DNA of 64,000 nt from Tausonia pullulans (lineage: Eukaryota > Basidiomycota > Tremellomycetes > Cystofilobasidiales > Mrakiaceae): NCBI GenBank assembly GCA_951802195.1, contig OX637626.1, forward strand, positions 124,001 to 188,000, written 5' to 3'. The position numbers and the translations under genes were made by a program. The number at the start of each line of letters is the position of its first letter. The first letter of the stretch is position 1. The notes beneath the pieces were generated by a model. It searched no databases. It was not told where the DNA came from and saw only the letters and a list, made by a program, of their open reading frames with translations. Positions 33,460-44,936 of the stretch are shown piece after piece.

Positions 33460-34254
33460 AGGCTAGTGCCCCTGGCCCCTAATCACTGCGCATGTGCACA
33501 TATCCACTCCATCCATCGATCTTCGCCTCTCGCCTCTCGCCTTCCCCCCCCCCCTCCCTTTCCCCTTCATAGATATTCACATCAGTAGACTGATGAATGT
33601 GATGCGGACCGTCCTTGCCGACAGCTTCGCTAACTCACCTTACACGGCGGCACATGGCTGAGACGTAGAAGTTGCTTCGTGCACACGAATCTCTCTTTGC
33701 TCGAGTAAGACTGAGACAGGTTGCTGCGCCATATCAAGGCCGCAAAAGATCCGTTTGAAGAGCGAGAAACCCACGAGATTGCAAGGCGAAGATGGTCTTG
33801 GCTAGAAGGTTTTCGCGGCGAAATGGCGTCGGTATCCCAACGCGTTCTCGTCCATCCCCACCACCACCGGGAAGGAGCTTCTCCGCCCGATCTCGACGCT
33901 GCATCGGATACTCCTACCACCTGTTGTCAGTGGATGGACCGCTGGCATTTTTGCTTGGCTACCCGGTAATGGCCAGCTCCAAGTAGGGCCAAGTAGTACT
34001 CGCTTCTAGGCACCATCTTGGTGAAAGATATTAGAGAGCAAATCCGGTAGAACATGACTGGACTACAATCTTCGATGCGCGCATTACAGCTCCAGAGATC
34101 TGTTTGGCGGACAGACAGGTCCCTCCTCCTCCACGCAAGTCGCAGTCGAAGTCGAAGTCGGGAGAGCTCGAAACGCAAGTCGACCTCGTCGTCGCCATTG
34201 CCCTCTCTTCGTCTCGCTGCAGACCACCACCTCCTTCTCCGACCATTCTAGAAG
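33460..34254. other. Intergenic region
   Basis: 795 bp between the aquaglyceroporin and the Bor1-like gene. A C11-type tract (33546-33556) lies just after the aquaglyceroporin stop. The 96-residue minus frame at 33630..33920 has no supporting codon bias. Otherwise nothing recognised. Confidence 0.45.
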
Positions 34255-37063
34255 ATGCAGGATTCTCCTGCCCTGGAACTGAAGCCTCCGACCCGACGAC
34301 TCTCGCAGAACGACCCAGACGTCAACAGCGAGCCTGCCGAATGGACGGGTCGCGATTCGACCCCTCCGAAGGACGATCTCCCACCGTCATCGTCGACAAC
34401 GACGACAGCCGTCCGGAAGCCGACACTTTATGAACAATGCGGGAGCCCGTTCAGCGGCATGATCAGGGATGTCAAGTCGGTGAGTGGGGGACGAGGAAAG
34501 GTCGACGACGATAGAGAGAGTGGGAGGGTTGATCGGCCCTCTCGTCGTCGTGCTCGCTCTCGATCCGGTTGTTCACCTCTCTAAGCGAGCTCCCTGGTAT
34601 ATGTCTGATTGGACAGACGCGTACAATTACCGCGTCCTGCCAGCGACGGCCTTTATGTTCTTCTCCAACGTCCTGGTGAGGTTCTCTGCTTCCGTTCATG
34701 CATCCTTCCCTCCTCCTTGCTGATCCCGTCGTCGCGTGCGTCTCCTCCACTCCTCAGCCCGGGATCGCCTTCTCGCTCGATCTTATCGAGACGACGGGCC
34801 AATACGGGGTCAATGAAGTCCTCCTCGCCAGTGAGTGCGGTTCGCTCACAAACTATCTACGAGGTCTGACGTATTATCTCCATCGTGCAGCTTTCATGGC
34901 GGCCTTCGTCTTCTCGATATTCGGCGCGCAACCTTTAGTCATTTCGGGGGTTACTGGACCCATTACCGTGCGTTGACTCTCACAACCTTCGTAGAGCTTC
35001 GTTGAATCCTTGATCCGCCATCAGGTCTTCAACAAGGTCATCTACGAGATCTTCAAGGGGCAAGAGGGGTTCCTATACCTCGAGTTCCTTGGGTGGGGCA
35101 CTTGCGCCAGACGTCTCTGGGAGCCCTTACTGACTAAACTGGCCTTATTATCTGCTTCAGATGGGTCTACCTCTGGGCCGCCATTATGCACTGGGTGAGA
35201 CTTGCGCCGCTTGGTTCCCGCGCGCCGACTCAACTCTGATGCCGAGAATCGGGAAAGTTCTTCGCCGTCTTCCAAGGCTGCAACTTCCTTAAATACGTCA
35301 CCAGATTCTCCTGCGATACCTTTGGCTTTTATGTCGCCTGGGTCTACCTCCAGTACGGCATCCAGGTCCTCACCCGGCAGTTTGACCTACCTGAGGCTTC
35401 TATCTTCCTCTCAATCAGTAAGTAAGCCAGTCTTCATTCCACAAGCGAAAGGGCCCCCGTCTGACTCCTGCTTACACACAGTCCTCGCCATCCTCACCCT
35501 TGTCACTGGATGGGTCCTCCTCCTCTTTTCCCGCCTGTCGTACTTCCACCGTGCCGTTCGACGGTTCATCGCCGACTACGGTGAGTACTGTCATCTTCGC
35601 ATGTGCGCTGGAGGATCATGTCTGATATCGCCATTCCCTCCAGGAATGCCCATCGCTGTCATCGGCGCGTCCGGTGTCGCCTACTGGGGCCGCTTCCACA
35701 AGGTTCGGACCTTCTTCCGCTGTCTACCTCTCGAGCTAGACAACATTCTCACTTTGGGTTGCTTCACAAGGCCATCGACCTCGAGGCGACTCGTCTCCCC
35801 ATCCAGCACGCGTTCCAGCCGGCGAACGGCCGCTCGTGGCTTGTGCCCTTCTGGGAGCTTGAGAGCAAGTACGTCGGCATCGCCCTGCCCTTTGGCTTCA
35901 TCCTCTTTGTCGTAAGTCCGTCCGAATATGACCTATGTGTCTGGATCCGCAGAGTTCTCACAGTCTGCTTCTTCTTTCAGCTCTTCGTCTGTGCGTCACC
36001 CAAGCTCGCAAGTGTATCGATTCATCGCCCTGACGTCCTTCCTCGCAGTCGACCATAATGTCAGCGCTCTCATCGCTCAGGGTTCTGAGTTCCCGCTCAA
36101 AAAGCCTCCTGGTAGGTGCCGGCCTCTTGTTTTTGGTGCCAAGCGGTGCTTATTGAAGGCCTTTCTGTTTAGGCTTCCACTGGGATTTTTTCCTCCTCGG
36201 AATCACGACCTTCATCGCCGGTCTCTTGGGCATTCCGGCGCCCAACGGACTCATTCCTCAGGGTAAGAGAAAGACCTGTCGTTCGCCTGTCACGGTTTTC
36301 TTCGTTCACTAACAGCTTGCAACGTAGCACCTATGCATACGGAGAGCCTGGTTGTCATGGGCTTCCCGCCGAAGAAGAACGATTCCGAGGAATCGGCTCC
36401 TCCCTCGCCGAATCCATACGCAACCCCCACCACGGGCGAGCCTCTGCTCAAGTTGGAGCGACCGGTGGCGGTCGTCGAGCAGCGAGTCTCCAACCTCGTC
36501 CAGGGCTCAATTTGTCTCGTCCTCATGACGGGGCCGTTCCTACGACTGCTTCACTGGGTCCCGAAGGGTGTCCTTGTGTGTAGCCCTCGTCAATATCTTC
36601 GCTGATCCATTGCTAACGAGCCTTTCTCCCAGGCCGGCCTCTTCTGGTTCATGGGCTCGAACGCGCTGTCCTCAAGCGGCGTAACACGCCTCTTCCTCTA
36701 TCTCATCAAGGATCGCAATCTCGTCCCTCATGACGAGCCTCTCAAGCAGGTCCGGACGTCTCGCGTCTGGCTCTGGCTCGTGCTCGAGCTTGTCGGGTGA
36801 GCGAGCCGGACTCTCTGTCATAAATGATCGGCAATTAACGCTGACTGAGCATCACTCGCCCTCCAAGATTCGGCGCCACCATGGCCATCACCCAGACAAT
36901 CGCCGCCATCGGCTTCCCGATCGTCATTTTCTGCCTCATCCCTCTCCGGACATTTATCATCCCGAGGATGTCGTTCACCTCGGAGGAGCTCACCCTCCTC
37001 GACGGTCCGACGGCCTCGCCTTTTACAATGAAATCCGTCGGCGGCACCGCGAAGGGCATCTAG
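34255..37063 (+). CDS. BOR1: Bor1-like anion transporter (SLC4 / HCO3- family)
   Basis: Fungal Bor1 exports borate and is a member of the SLC4 bicarbonate/anion exchanger fold. ATG 34255 opens a hydrophilic tail; exon 2 begins RAPWYMSDWTDAYNYRVLPA, a hallmark of the family. Further exons read PGIAFSLDLIETTGQYGVNE, FSIFGAQPLVISGVTGPI, YLEFLGWVYLWAAIMHWVFA, FDHNVSALIAQ, FHWDFFLLGITTFIAGLLGI, PAPNGLIPQAPMHTESL and SNLVQGSICLVLMTGPFL, all typical SLC4 helices and the PNGLIPQAP signature. Roughly a dozen membrane segments and about 13 introns. The C terminus is a short Ser/Thr tail ending GGTAKGI at 37063. Substrate choice (borate or bicarbonate) is inferred from the family only. Confidence 0.92.
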
Positions 37064-37570
37064 GCTGTCGCTTCCTCCCCACTTCTCGGCATCCTCCATC
37101 GTAATTCCTTTCTCACTGCTCTTGCCATTGCTTGAAGCGTGTATCCCTGCTGCGCCCCGGACGATATATGTATTCATCCCTGTCTCGCAGAGATTAGCGC
37201 CTACGCGCAGAACAAGTTGGCGGTGAGTTTAGACCTGACGATCGTTGCCAACGTGTGCGCCATCATGGGCCCATGGCGGTATGGATCGGCTCAAACAGAG
37301 GCAGACAGGCACCCGTTGCCAAGATGAGGTCACACAGGAGGCGGGCGCCACGCGCTCCAGGCCGAGTTGGCCGCCTTGACGACCGGCCGGGTGCGCTGGC
37401 TGCGTGCGTCTGTCTGTCCCCGCGTTTCTCTCTCCGCGCGCCAACGACGTTCGCCAGCCAACCTACCCCTTGTCCTTGCCTTCCTCTCTTCCGTTCCCTT
37501 CCCCCGGGCTCCTTCCCCTCCCCTTCCTCTCCGACCAGTCTTCTTCCTCCTCCGGCGAGCCAGAAGCACA
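37064..37570. other. Intergenic region with pyrimidine-rich leader
   Basis: 507 bp between the Bor1-like stop and the deubiquitinase start. The last 150 bp are CT-rich, as expected for a leader. No other element recognised. Confidence 0.45.
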
Positions 37571-40500
37571 ATGCTCCGCTGGGCTAAGCTCGGAAGTAAG
37601 GACACCCCTCCAGCAGCAGCCCCGGCGGGAACCTCCGCCGCGGGGGGAGGAACGTCGACCGACGTCGGCGCTGTTGACGGAGGCCACCATGCTTTCGACA
37701 ACAGCGCGGACAATACGGACGTTGACAGGATGTACGGCATGGAGAACGTGAGTGTCGAGTGACGAAGACGGACGAGACGGAGGTGGACGGAAGGGCGGAG
37801 GTCGCGGTCGAAACGAAAGGGAAGCAAGCGAGAGCACGAGGGAGCGTCGCGGTCCGTCGATGTCAACCGCCGGCTGGACGACTGCCTGCTTGTTCTTGGG
37901 AGCCTGGAGCAGCGAGCGGGCTGGCCAGCACTCTGGGGAGCGCGCTGGGTATGTACTGATCTCACGACCGATACTCGCACATGCGGGCTGCCCTCATCTC
38001 GACCTTGCGCGAGATCGTCGGCGTGAGGCGGACCCCGGCGCCAACGTGGGGGAGGAAGAGCGATCCTCATGCTTCCCCCCCTGCGCGTTGTTGACGCCGC
38101 CATCAACGTCATCCGCTTGAGCAGGGGGATCTTCGCCCGCTCGCTCGCTTCTGCTGTGAAGCGACTGCCCTCCAAATTGCTTAATGTTCCCTCACTGGTG
38201 TGCTCTCGCGTCAGACGGTCGGTTGCTGACGGACCCTTCCCGACCCCTCTGGGCGCCCGCCGGACCTACTCTCTTTCTTTTCTCCGACGGACGGAATACT
38301 TCTCCAGTTCGGCAACACATGGTACGTCCTGTCATGCTCTGCCGCCGCCTCGTCATGGCCTGACCTGAGCCCCACACACAGCTACTGTAACTCGGTCCTC
38401 CAGGCGCTCTACTTCTGCAGGCCGTTCCGAGACTGCATCACGACCTATCCCTTGCTCGAGACGCCCTTCATCCCCGAGACCCTCCCCCGACCATCGACGT
38501 TCCTCGTTCCCCCTCCCGCCTCGGTTTCGCCTTCGGTCGAGAAGACGCTCTCGAGCGCCATGACGCCTTCGTCTGCATCGAACGCGCCACCGCCATCAGA
38601 GAAGAAGACCTCGCGCTGGAATGTCACCAAGAAGTCCTCGGCGGCAGCACCAGCTCCAGTAGTAGCCCTGGCATCACCAGCTTCAGATCACCCTGGCGGC
38701 CCCAACGGCGGCCTCGAGGGCGGCGTCCCGACGCAGGTGATCGCTCCTCAGTCGACGGGCCCGCCGCCAGCGAGCCTCTTCCTCGCCCTTCAAACCCTCT
38801 TCCGACATATCGCGGCGATCGGCCCGCCAATGTACCAGCTGCCCCCGCCAGACAAGGATGGCAAGCAGGGGCCTCCTGTGCAGATCCGGACAGTCGTCGC
38901 GCCTGCGGCGTTCGTCGGCAAGCTCAAGCTGGAGAACGAGATGTTCCGAGGCACGATGCAGCAGGCGAGTTCAGGCCGGCTGCTATTACGTCGCTTGGAC
39001 ACAGCTGACCTTGATGGCTCCTCAATAGGACGCGCACGAGTTTCTGAACTACCTTCTCAACAAAATCGGCGAGGACCTTGGCGGCGAAGAGCGTGTCCGG
39101 AGAGAGGCTGAGCGCAAGCGAATCCTCACCAGTAGCGTAGACGAGCGTAGGTCTCTTCGTCTCTTGCATGTAAAAACAAGAATGATAGCTGACTCCTCAG
39201 CGTACCATAAGTTTCCGCCTCGCTCACGTCTCTTAGCACACAGCCGTCCGGCTTGAAAGCCAATGATCCCGAGCCAACATTCGTGCACAAGCTCTTCCAG
39301 GGCACCCTTACCAACGAGACGCGATGCTTGACGTGCGAGACGGTGTGTGGCGCTCTTCTCCTTTCTGTTCTGATCGCTCGCTGACTGGACTACTGGTTTC
39401 GGCAGACATCCTCGCGTGACGAATCCTTTCTGGACTTGTCGATCGACATTGAGCAAAACACGTCGATCACGGCCTGCTTGCGGCAGTTCTCAGCTTCGGA
39501 AACGCTCTGCCAGCGAAACAAGTTCGTAGCACTTTGTCTCTCAGTCCTTCCTCTCTCGTCCTGACCGTCCGTCCTCCCTGCCAGATTCTACTGCGACACG
39601 TGTTGCGGTCTCCAAGAAGCCGAGAAGCGGATGAAGGTCAAGACGTTGCCCAACATTCTCGCGCTCCACCTCAAGCGGTTCAAGTACCAGGAGGACCTTG
39701 GCCGCTACGTCAAGCTCAACTACCGTGTCGTGTTCCCCTTCACCCTCCGACTATTCAACACGAGCGACGACACGGAAGACCCGGACCGGCTCTATGAGCT
39801 TTTTGCTATTGTTGTCCACGTTGGAAGGTGAGCGCGCTCTTCCCTTTCTTCTCCCCGCTTGCAGGACTGATCCTCCATGCCCTGGGTTCCTCAGTGGGCC
39901 TCATCACGGTCACTATATCGCCATCGTTCGAACAGGGTCCGGCTGGACCATGTTTGACGACGAGACGGTGACGCCGATCGACGAGAACGAGATCCACAAG
40001 TACTTTGGCGAGAACGCCGCTGGATCAGGCTACGTCCTCTTCTACCAGGCGCTCGACCTGGACCCGGCAGCCGTCGGTCTTCGGGAGCGCGAGGCGACGG
40101 CTGCTGCTGCGTCCACCGTCAACACCACCACTCATGACGGCCTCGGCGAGCGTGGGTTTGTTTTCCCCGCTGCGACGACCGGATCGCTCAAACGCGAGGT
40201 TTCCGGGGCCGCTTTGGTGGACCCGCTTCGGACACAGAGGGCTTCTTCCGAGGAGCCTGACTCGGCGAGGACTCCCGTACCGGCTTCATCCCCCGTTCGG
40301 CCTCTACTGTTGACGGAGCCGCTGGGAGGCGCGGTCCCTCCTCCTTCGGCCTCGTCACCTGCGGCTACCGCCGTCACTGAGACGCCTCAAATGAACTTTA
40401 CAGAGGCGCTCTCGGCTTCGATCACGTCATCTGAGTCGTCTCTCGGTATGTCGATCTCCCCGGGAGGTTTCTCGACAAAAAGCAGCAGTTCTCGACCGAC

Positions 40501-41764
40501 GCCCTCTCCGTCGTTGCCTCCATCTCCATCACCTGCCGAAGCTGTCCCGCCGCCCCCACCGCCCGCGGTATCCTCATCTCCCTCCCTCACACCTACCACC
40601 GTCACTACCTCCAGCACGCCCGTCAGCAGTATCCAGCTCTCGAGGTCCGACGACGGCAGCTCGTCGTCGCAGATCCGATCCTCGATGAGTCAGAATCTCG
40701 GGTCCCGGCCTCCTCCCCCATCCCAGCCAATATCATCCCTGGCAACAGCAACGACCGCCTCGTCCGTCCCCGTCTCGGCATCGTCGTCGTCCGCTCTCCT
40801 CCCTCCGCTCGGCCCGCTGTCGTCCTCCTCTATGATGTCACCGGCTCCACCGCCATCAGGGGCAAAGGAGAGGGAGTCCTCTAGCGGAGGCTGGTTCTCC
40901 CGCCGGTCCGGGAAGGACAAGGACAAGGACGCCTCCTCGTCCTCCAAAATTGAGCGTCGCACCTCGGGCCGCACGGCCTCGTGGTATGGCAGCCTTAGCG
41001 GCGCCGGCGCCGGCGGTAGCTCGAGCTCGCAAACGATCTCGCGGGATCCCACCCATCATCAGCAGCATCCGTCCCTCTTCGGGAACGTCGATGACAACCT
41101 GCATGTGATGCGTCCTCCCGTGAGGCCTCGACAGGCATCGGCTTCGTCCTCGGGGTCGGGCTATCCGGAGTCGATGGCGACGATGGACTCGCTCTTCAAG
41201 TCCACAGCGGCTGCAAACGGAGGAGGCTCAGGTCTCTTCCACCATTACGCCCCACACACACAGGTCACCACTGTCCCTGAAGATGGCCGTGGCAGCGGGC
41301 TTCATTCTCCTTCCTCCGTCTCGTCCTCGACCCCGACAGCTTCCTCTGGCGCAGCCTTCTCATCGTCCCTCCCAGCAACGTCGTGGCTCCAGGGCTCGGC
41401 TCCGTCGGCTCGCCAACCACCTCCAATGCTCCACGCTCTCACGACGTCCCTCCCTCCCACGGCGCCTTCCCCAGCCTCGGCTCCTCCGCCGAGCAAGAAG
41501 GATCTCAAGGAGCGCGAGAAGGAGGAGTCCCGGCGGAGAAAGGCCGAGAGGAAGACCTCATTTATCGGCTCCCCTGCTGGCCATGGCGGAGCAGCAGCAG
41601 CAGCAGGAGGAGGAGGAGGAGGGGACAAGCCGGCGCTCACGAGCGTCGCGGGATTGAAGCAGTTGGGGAACCTCAGTCGGAGCGCGAGTCTCATGAAGGT
41701 CAGCGGGTTCGGGTTTGGGAGGAAGGACAAGGCGGAAAAGAATGGCGGTGCAGGGGAGAATTGA
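37571..41764 (+). CDS. CREB: CreB/Ubp9/USP12-46-type ubiquitin-specific protease
   Basis: USP12/46 homologues (Aspergillus CreB, fission-yeast Ubp9) act with a WD40 partner; CreB tunes carbon repression. Exon 1 (37571..37747) ends in MYGMEN. A 560-nt intron leads to a 14-nt exon 38308..38321, then exon 38382 onward, together giving [17 protein letters not shown], the Cys box; the catalytic Cys codon is split TG|C. Next are FRGTMQQ, a GC-AG intron (38965..39028), and [16 protein letters not shown]. Later blocks: [32 protein letters not shown] (Zn finger CxxC), [17 protein letters not shown], and the His box [19 protein letters not shown] Ser/Pro-rich tail of more than 500 residues with RKDKAE-type basic patches follows and is disordered; such an extension is longer than in animal USP12/46. 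Confidence 0.92.
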
Positions 41765-42339
41765 GCGCAGTGGTGTCGCCTGGATCATCTGGCCAGGAAA
41801 ATCCGATGGGTGGTTGGTTGGTTGGGTTGGTTGGGTTGGTTGTGTTTTTTGTGTCGTCGGCTCCATTCGTGAGGCAGGGATGAGCCCCCGTGGGTCGTAG
41901 TATCTTCATGCTTTGAATCTTAGACAAGCTACCAGCCAACTAGGTGAAAGGCGCGAATGACGTGTCCACCCCAGCCAGCTGAAGCCGTGCAGAGAGGGAC
42001 CGGACTATGCTTTCATCATGGCAAAAGAACTTCTTGGAAGAGACTTTCGTTACGTCGACAGTGCACGCGCCAGACTTAGTTGCAACGTGCGTGCTTGCAG
42101 GGAAGGGGGGGGGGAAGAGGAAGGAGAGGAAGAGGGAGAGGGAGGAGTCCAGAGGAGCATCCGTGTGCCAAGTTGCCAGATCCGCCGACGCAAGCCAAGG
42201 GCCTGGTTCGCAGTTTCGCTTGCTCGCTCACTCGCGCGAGAGGCATGATGTGTGTGTCCAAGTAGAATCATGGTTCGAGCCCACCACTGAAGGTGAGCGG
42301 GCGGGAACGACCACAGTGAGCATTGTCCTATCCAAAGGT
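41765..42339. other. Convergent intergenic region with GGTTG-type minisatellite
   Basis: 575 bp between the deubiquitinase stop and the RPL29 stop. Positions 41811-41842 carry tandem GGTTGGTTG units, followed by TGTTTTTTG. A purine-rich AGGGGGGG...GGAAGAGGAAGG block lies near 42098-42150. These are 3' UTR-type simple repeats; no gene seen. Confidence 0.6.
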
Positions 42340-43574
42340 TTACTCGATGACCCGGAGTCCACCCTTGCCCTTCTTGACCTCCGGGGCCTCTCCGGCCTTC
42401 TCCTTCCTCTCGGCACGGAGGACCTGCGAGCGGCGAGAGCACGAGGGAAGACGTCAGCGGGGGGGGAGAAGCGGGCGGGAGGGAGAGGGAGTGCCCGCGG
42501 GCGGTTGGGTTAACGCACCTTCTGGGTTCCGAGCTGAGCGAACTTGAGGTTGCGGCGGAACTGAGAAACGGTGGAAGGTGGTCGTGGGCGAGAGCAAGGC
42601 GGAGGGCGTTTCAAGGCATGAGGAGGTGGGCAGGCGAGAAGGCGGTAGAGACGACGCGCAGGGAACATCCAGGGAAGACGAAGGGGGAAGGGAGAAACGA
42701 CGAGACTCGATCAGCACGCGTCCTATCTCAAACACACAAACTCTCTCTCCAGCTCTCTCCCGCGCGCTGTGTACAAGCCGACGGTCCAGACGCCGAACAG
42801 GAGCTCCTGCCCGATGCCAGAACGCCAACCTGCCAGACGTCGTCGGGGGGCGGACGCACCTTGGGGTCAACACCGTTCATAGAAGGGTGACGGTTAAGCT
42901 TAGGCTTCTTGATACCGTTCTTGTGCGCCTTCTTGGTCTGGTTGTGCGCGGTGTGGTTCTTGGACTGAGGTGAGGAGAAGACGAGAGGGGAGGGGGGAAC
43001 GGGTCAGACCCCGAGGTCCAGGAGGGGGAGAAAAAGGTCGCGAGGCGAGCGTGGCGGAGGGGCACGACGAGCGTTGTGTGACGGCGTTGGCGAGAGAGGG
43101 ATGGTCGGAAGGATATTGTAGGGCTGAGACGAAGCGACCCCATTCCCTGTGCAGGAGAATGACGGGACGGGCAGCGTCCTCCCATGCTGGACGAGCAGCA
43201 CATCCAGCAGGCCGTACCCCTCCTCCCAAGGTGAGAGCCACGGGTTAACCTGGACGTCGCCCACTCTCCCGCGCATGCAGCTTCAAGCTTCCCTCCATCC
43301 TCCTTCGGCGGTCGTCACGTCCTCGCCTTTGTCCACAGGGCCATCCCAACGAAGGCCCCTCAGCGTAGACGCCACCTTGGAGCCATACAGGCGCGGAGGG
43401 AGAAGGCAGCCGAGGGCACCAGCAGGCCGACGTTTCGCTCGTCGCCCTCTCGCTCGCTTTGCTGAAGGAAGAGCTCACCTTGGCCCTAGAGAAGGGGAGC
43501 AGCGGGAGCACAGGACAGGGTCAGCGGTCCGGCACGGCGGCGCATAGGGAGAAGAGAAGAGGAGGGGCGAACAT
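42340..43574 (-). CDS. RPL29: 60S ribosomal protein L29 (eL29)
   Basis: eL29 is a small, very basic large-subunit protein. Minus-strand exons: AT at 43574..43573 (end of the first exon), a 7-nt exon 43485..43479 (GGCCAAG), then 42964..42860, 42560..42519 and 42423..42340. Together they read [52 protein letters not shown] and a basic tail ending GGLRVIE. The SKNHT-HNQ start and NGIKKP block are diagnostic. No ATG precedes GGCCAAG directly, so the initiator codon must be assembled by splicing AT to G; the intron between (43572..43486) has a GTTCGC donor, a CTGAC branch-like site and a CTCTAG acceptor. The upstream end of exon 1 is 5' UTR of unknown length. Confidence 0.88.
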
Positions 43575-44936
43575 CTTCGAGGTCGGTACGGGGTCGAGAG
43601 GTGAAGGACAAGAGTCGAAAAGGAGCGAGCGAGAAGGATTGCCCAGCCTCCTTGCGCCGCGCGAGAACTTGATGAGGGCGTCCGGCGCGCGGCCAGGCTG
43701 GGGCAGGCCCATGCAACCACACCCCTGGCTCGCTGTCTGCGTCGGGCACCCAGGCACAGCAGCGTCAGCTTCGGGGCGTGAGTCTGGCCGAGGGACAGTC
43801 CCAGACTCGCCAGGACTCAGGGGGAGGACATCTCGCCAGCATGCGCACACGCGCTCCTTGGGCGCAGTCGAACGACTGCCGAGGCCCTTCACCCTTCATG
43901 TGCCAGGAGGAGTCGCTGCCCAGCCTCCTGTGCATGCGGCATGTCCACTTCATCGCTCGTGCCACTCCTTCGTCTCCGTCGGTAGACGCACATGTGGCCT
44001 CTTTCCAGCTTCGGCCTTCAGCTCCCTTCGTTCCTTGCCTCTGCGCCGCGGGGGATACGGGCGCCGTGTTGGACTTGGCCCCCGTCCTCGTGGCAAACTG
44101 CCCGGCTGCGCGCGCTGTTTCCAAAATCCATCGACATCCAGTTAAGGAATCCGCCGTGCTTGCTTCAAAACGTACTTCTCCTTTCGTCACCCGCCGCGGG
44201 GTGGCCTCGGCAGGCCATTTGGGCGGTGTGCTTGAGTCGAGAGAGATGGCTGAGCAGCCCAAAAGCCACGTCCGGACAACGGGATCGAGGCAGCTGGCGA
44301 GTTGCAAGTTCCGAGTCCGACGCAACAATCCCACCGCAACATCCCCTGCAGCGCGCGCTGCCCACAAATAAAAATAAAAATAAAAAATAAAAGTGAGAGC
44401 GCCTGTCCTGTGGCCCCCTGCGAGGGGACATGCACTGGAATCCCATGAAGTTGTCGCCGGCCTGCCGCTGATGCAGAAGAACGAGGAGCGACTGCGAGAG
44501 CTGCGTGCGTCCCTGTGCGCGAGGCCGGCCCTCGCCCGCCTGGCCCTGTCTGTGCGACCCGCTCGCAGGGCCGATGGCCTGGGGCTGCCCTGATGCAAGC
44601 CAGCCCTGCTCGCCACGCCTCCAGCGCACGCGCGACGCTGGCACCCCTGCGACCGCCCTGGGTGCTTCGCCCGGGGGCGGCGCAGAGGCCAGGCACCCGA
44701 CCGCCCGAGGCGGCGTCGGAAGGGGCAGGTGCGCCCCTGTCCGCGAGACCAGCAGAGGCCTTTTCCACGGGCGGCGAGCCGCGCGGCGTCGAGTGCTCCC
44801 AAGGCAAGAATCTTCACGGCTGCAGCCAGACGCTCACCTCCTTCCCCCAGTCGTCCTCATCAAGGCGAGTCTAGCGCTCCGCCGCCCTGCGTCTGCCCGC
44901 TCGCTCATACCCAACTACATCCATTCACATCAACAG
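43575..44936. promoter_or_regulatory. Long divergent region between RPL29 and ubiquitin-RPL40
   Basis: About 1.36 kb shared by two ribosomal-protein genes. It is GC-rich apart from an island of TAAAAA units at 44366-44392. The large open frames on either strand (up to 350 residues) have no motif and are treated as chance frames in GC-rich DNA. Ribosomal-protein regulatory motifs could not be assigned by eye. Confidence 0.45.
44366..44392 (+). repeat. AT-rich TAAAAA tandem patch
   Basis: An abrupt AATAAAAATAAAAATAAAAA-type run in otherwise very GC-rich DNA within the RPL29/UBI-L40 divergent region. A near-identical run occurs at 48479-48501. It could exclude nucleosomes; function unproven. 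Confidence 0.8.

Noticed and set aside
41811-41842. GGTTG repeats considered as an interstitial telomere
   Set aside because: Units are GGTTGGTTG rather than TTAGGG, and the run is only about 32 bp in a 3' UTR; a simple minisatellite explains it.
42265-42295. GGTTCGAGCCC B-box-like sequence
   Set aside because: The flanking T-stem does not pair and no acceptor stem is found; it is part of the RPL29 3' region.
43765-44817. 350-residue minus-strand open frame in the RPL29/UBI-L40 divergent region
   Set aside because: Arg/Ala/Gly-rich with no motif and no splice logic; overlaps other equally long frames, as expected for GC-rich non-coding DNA.
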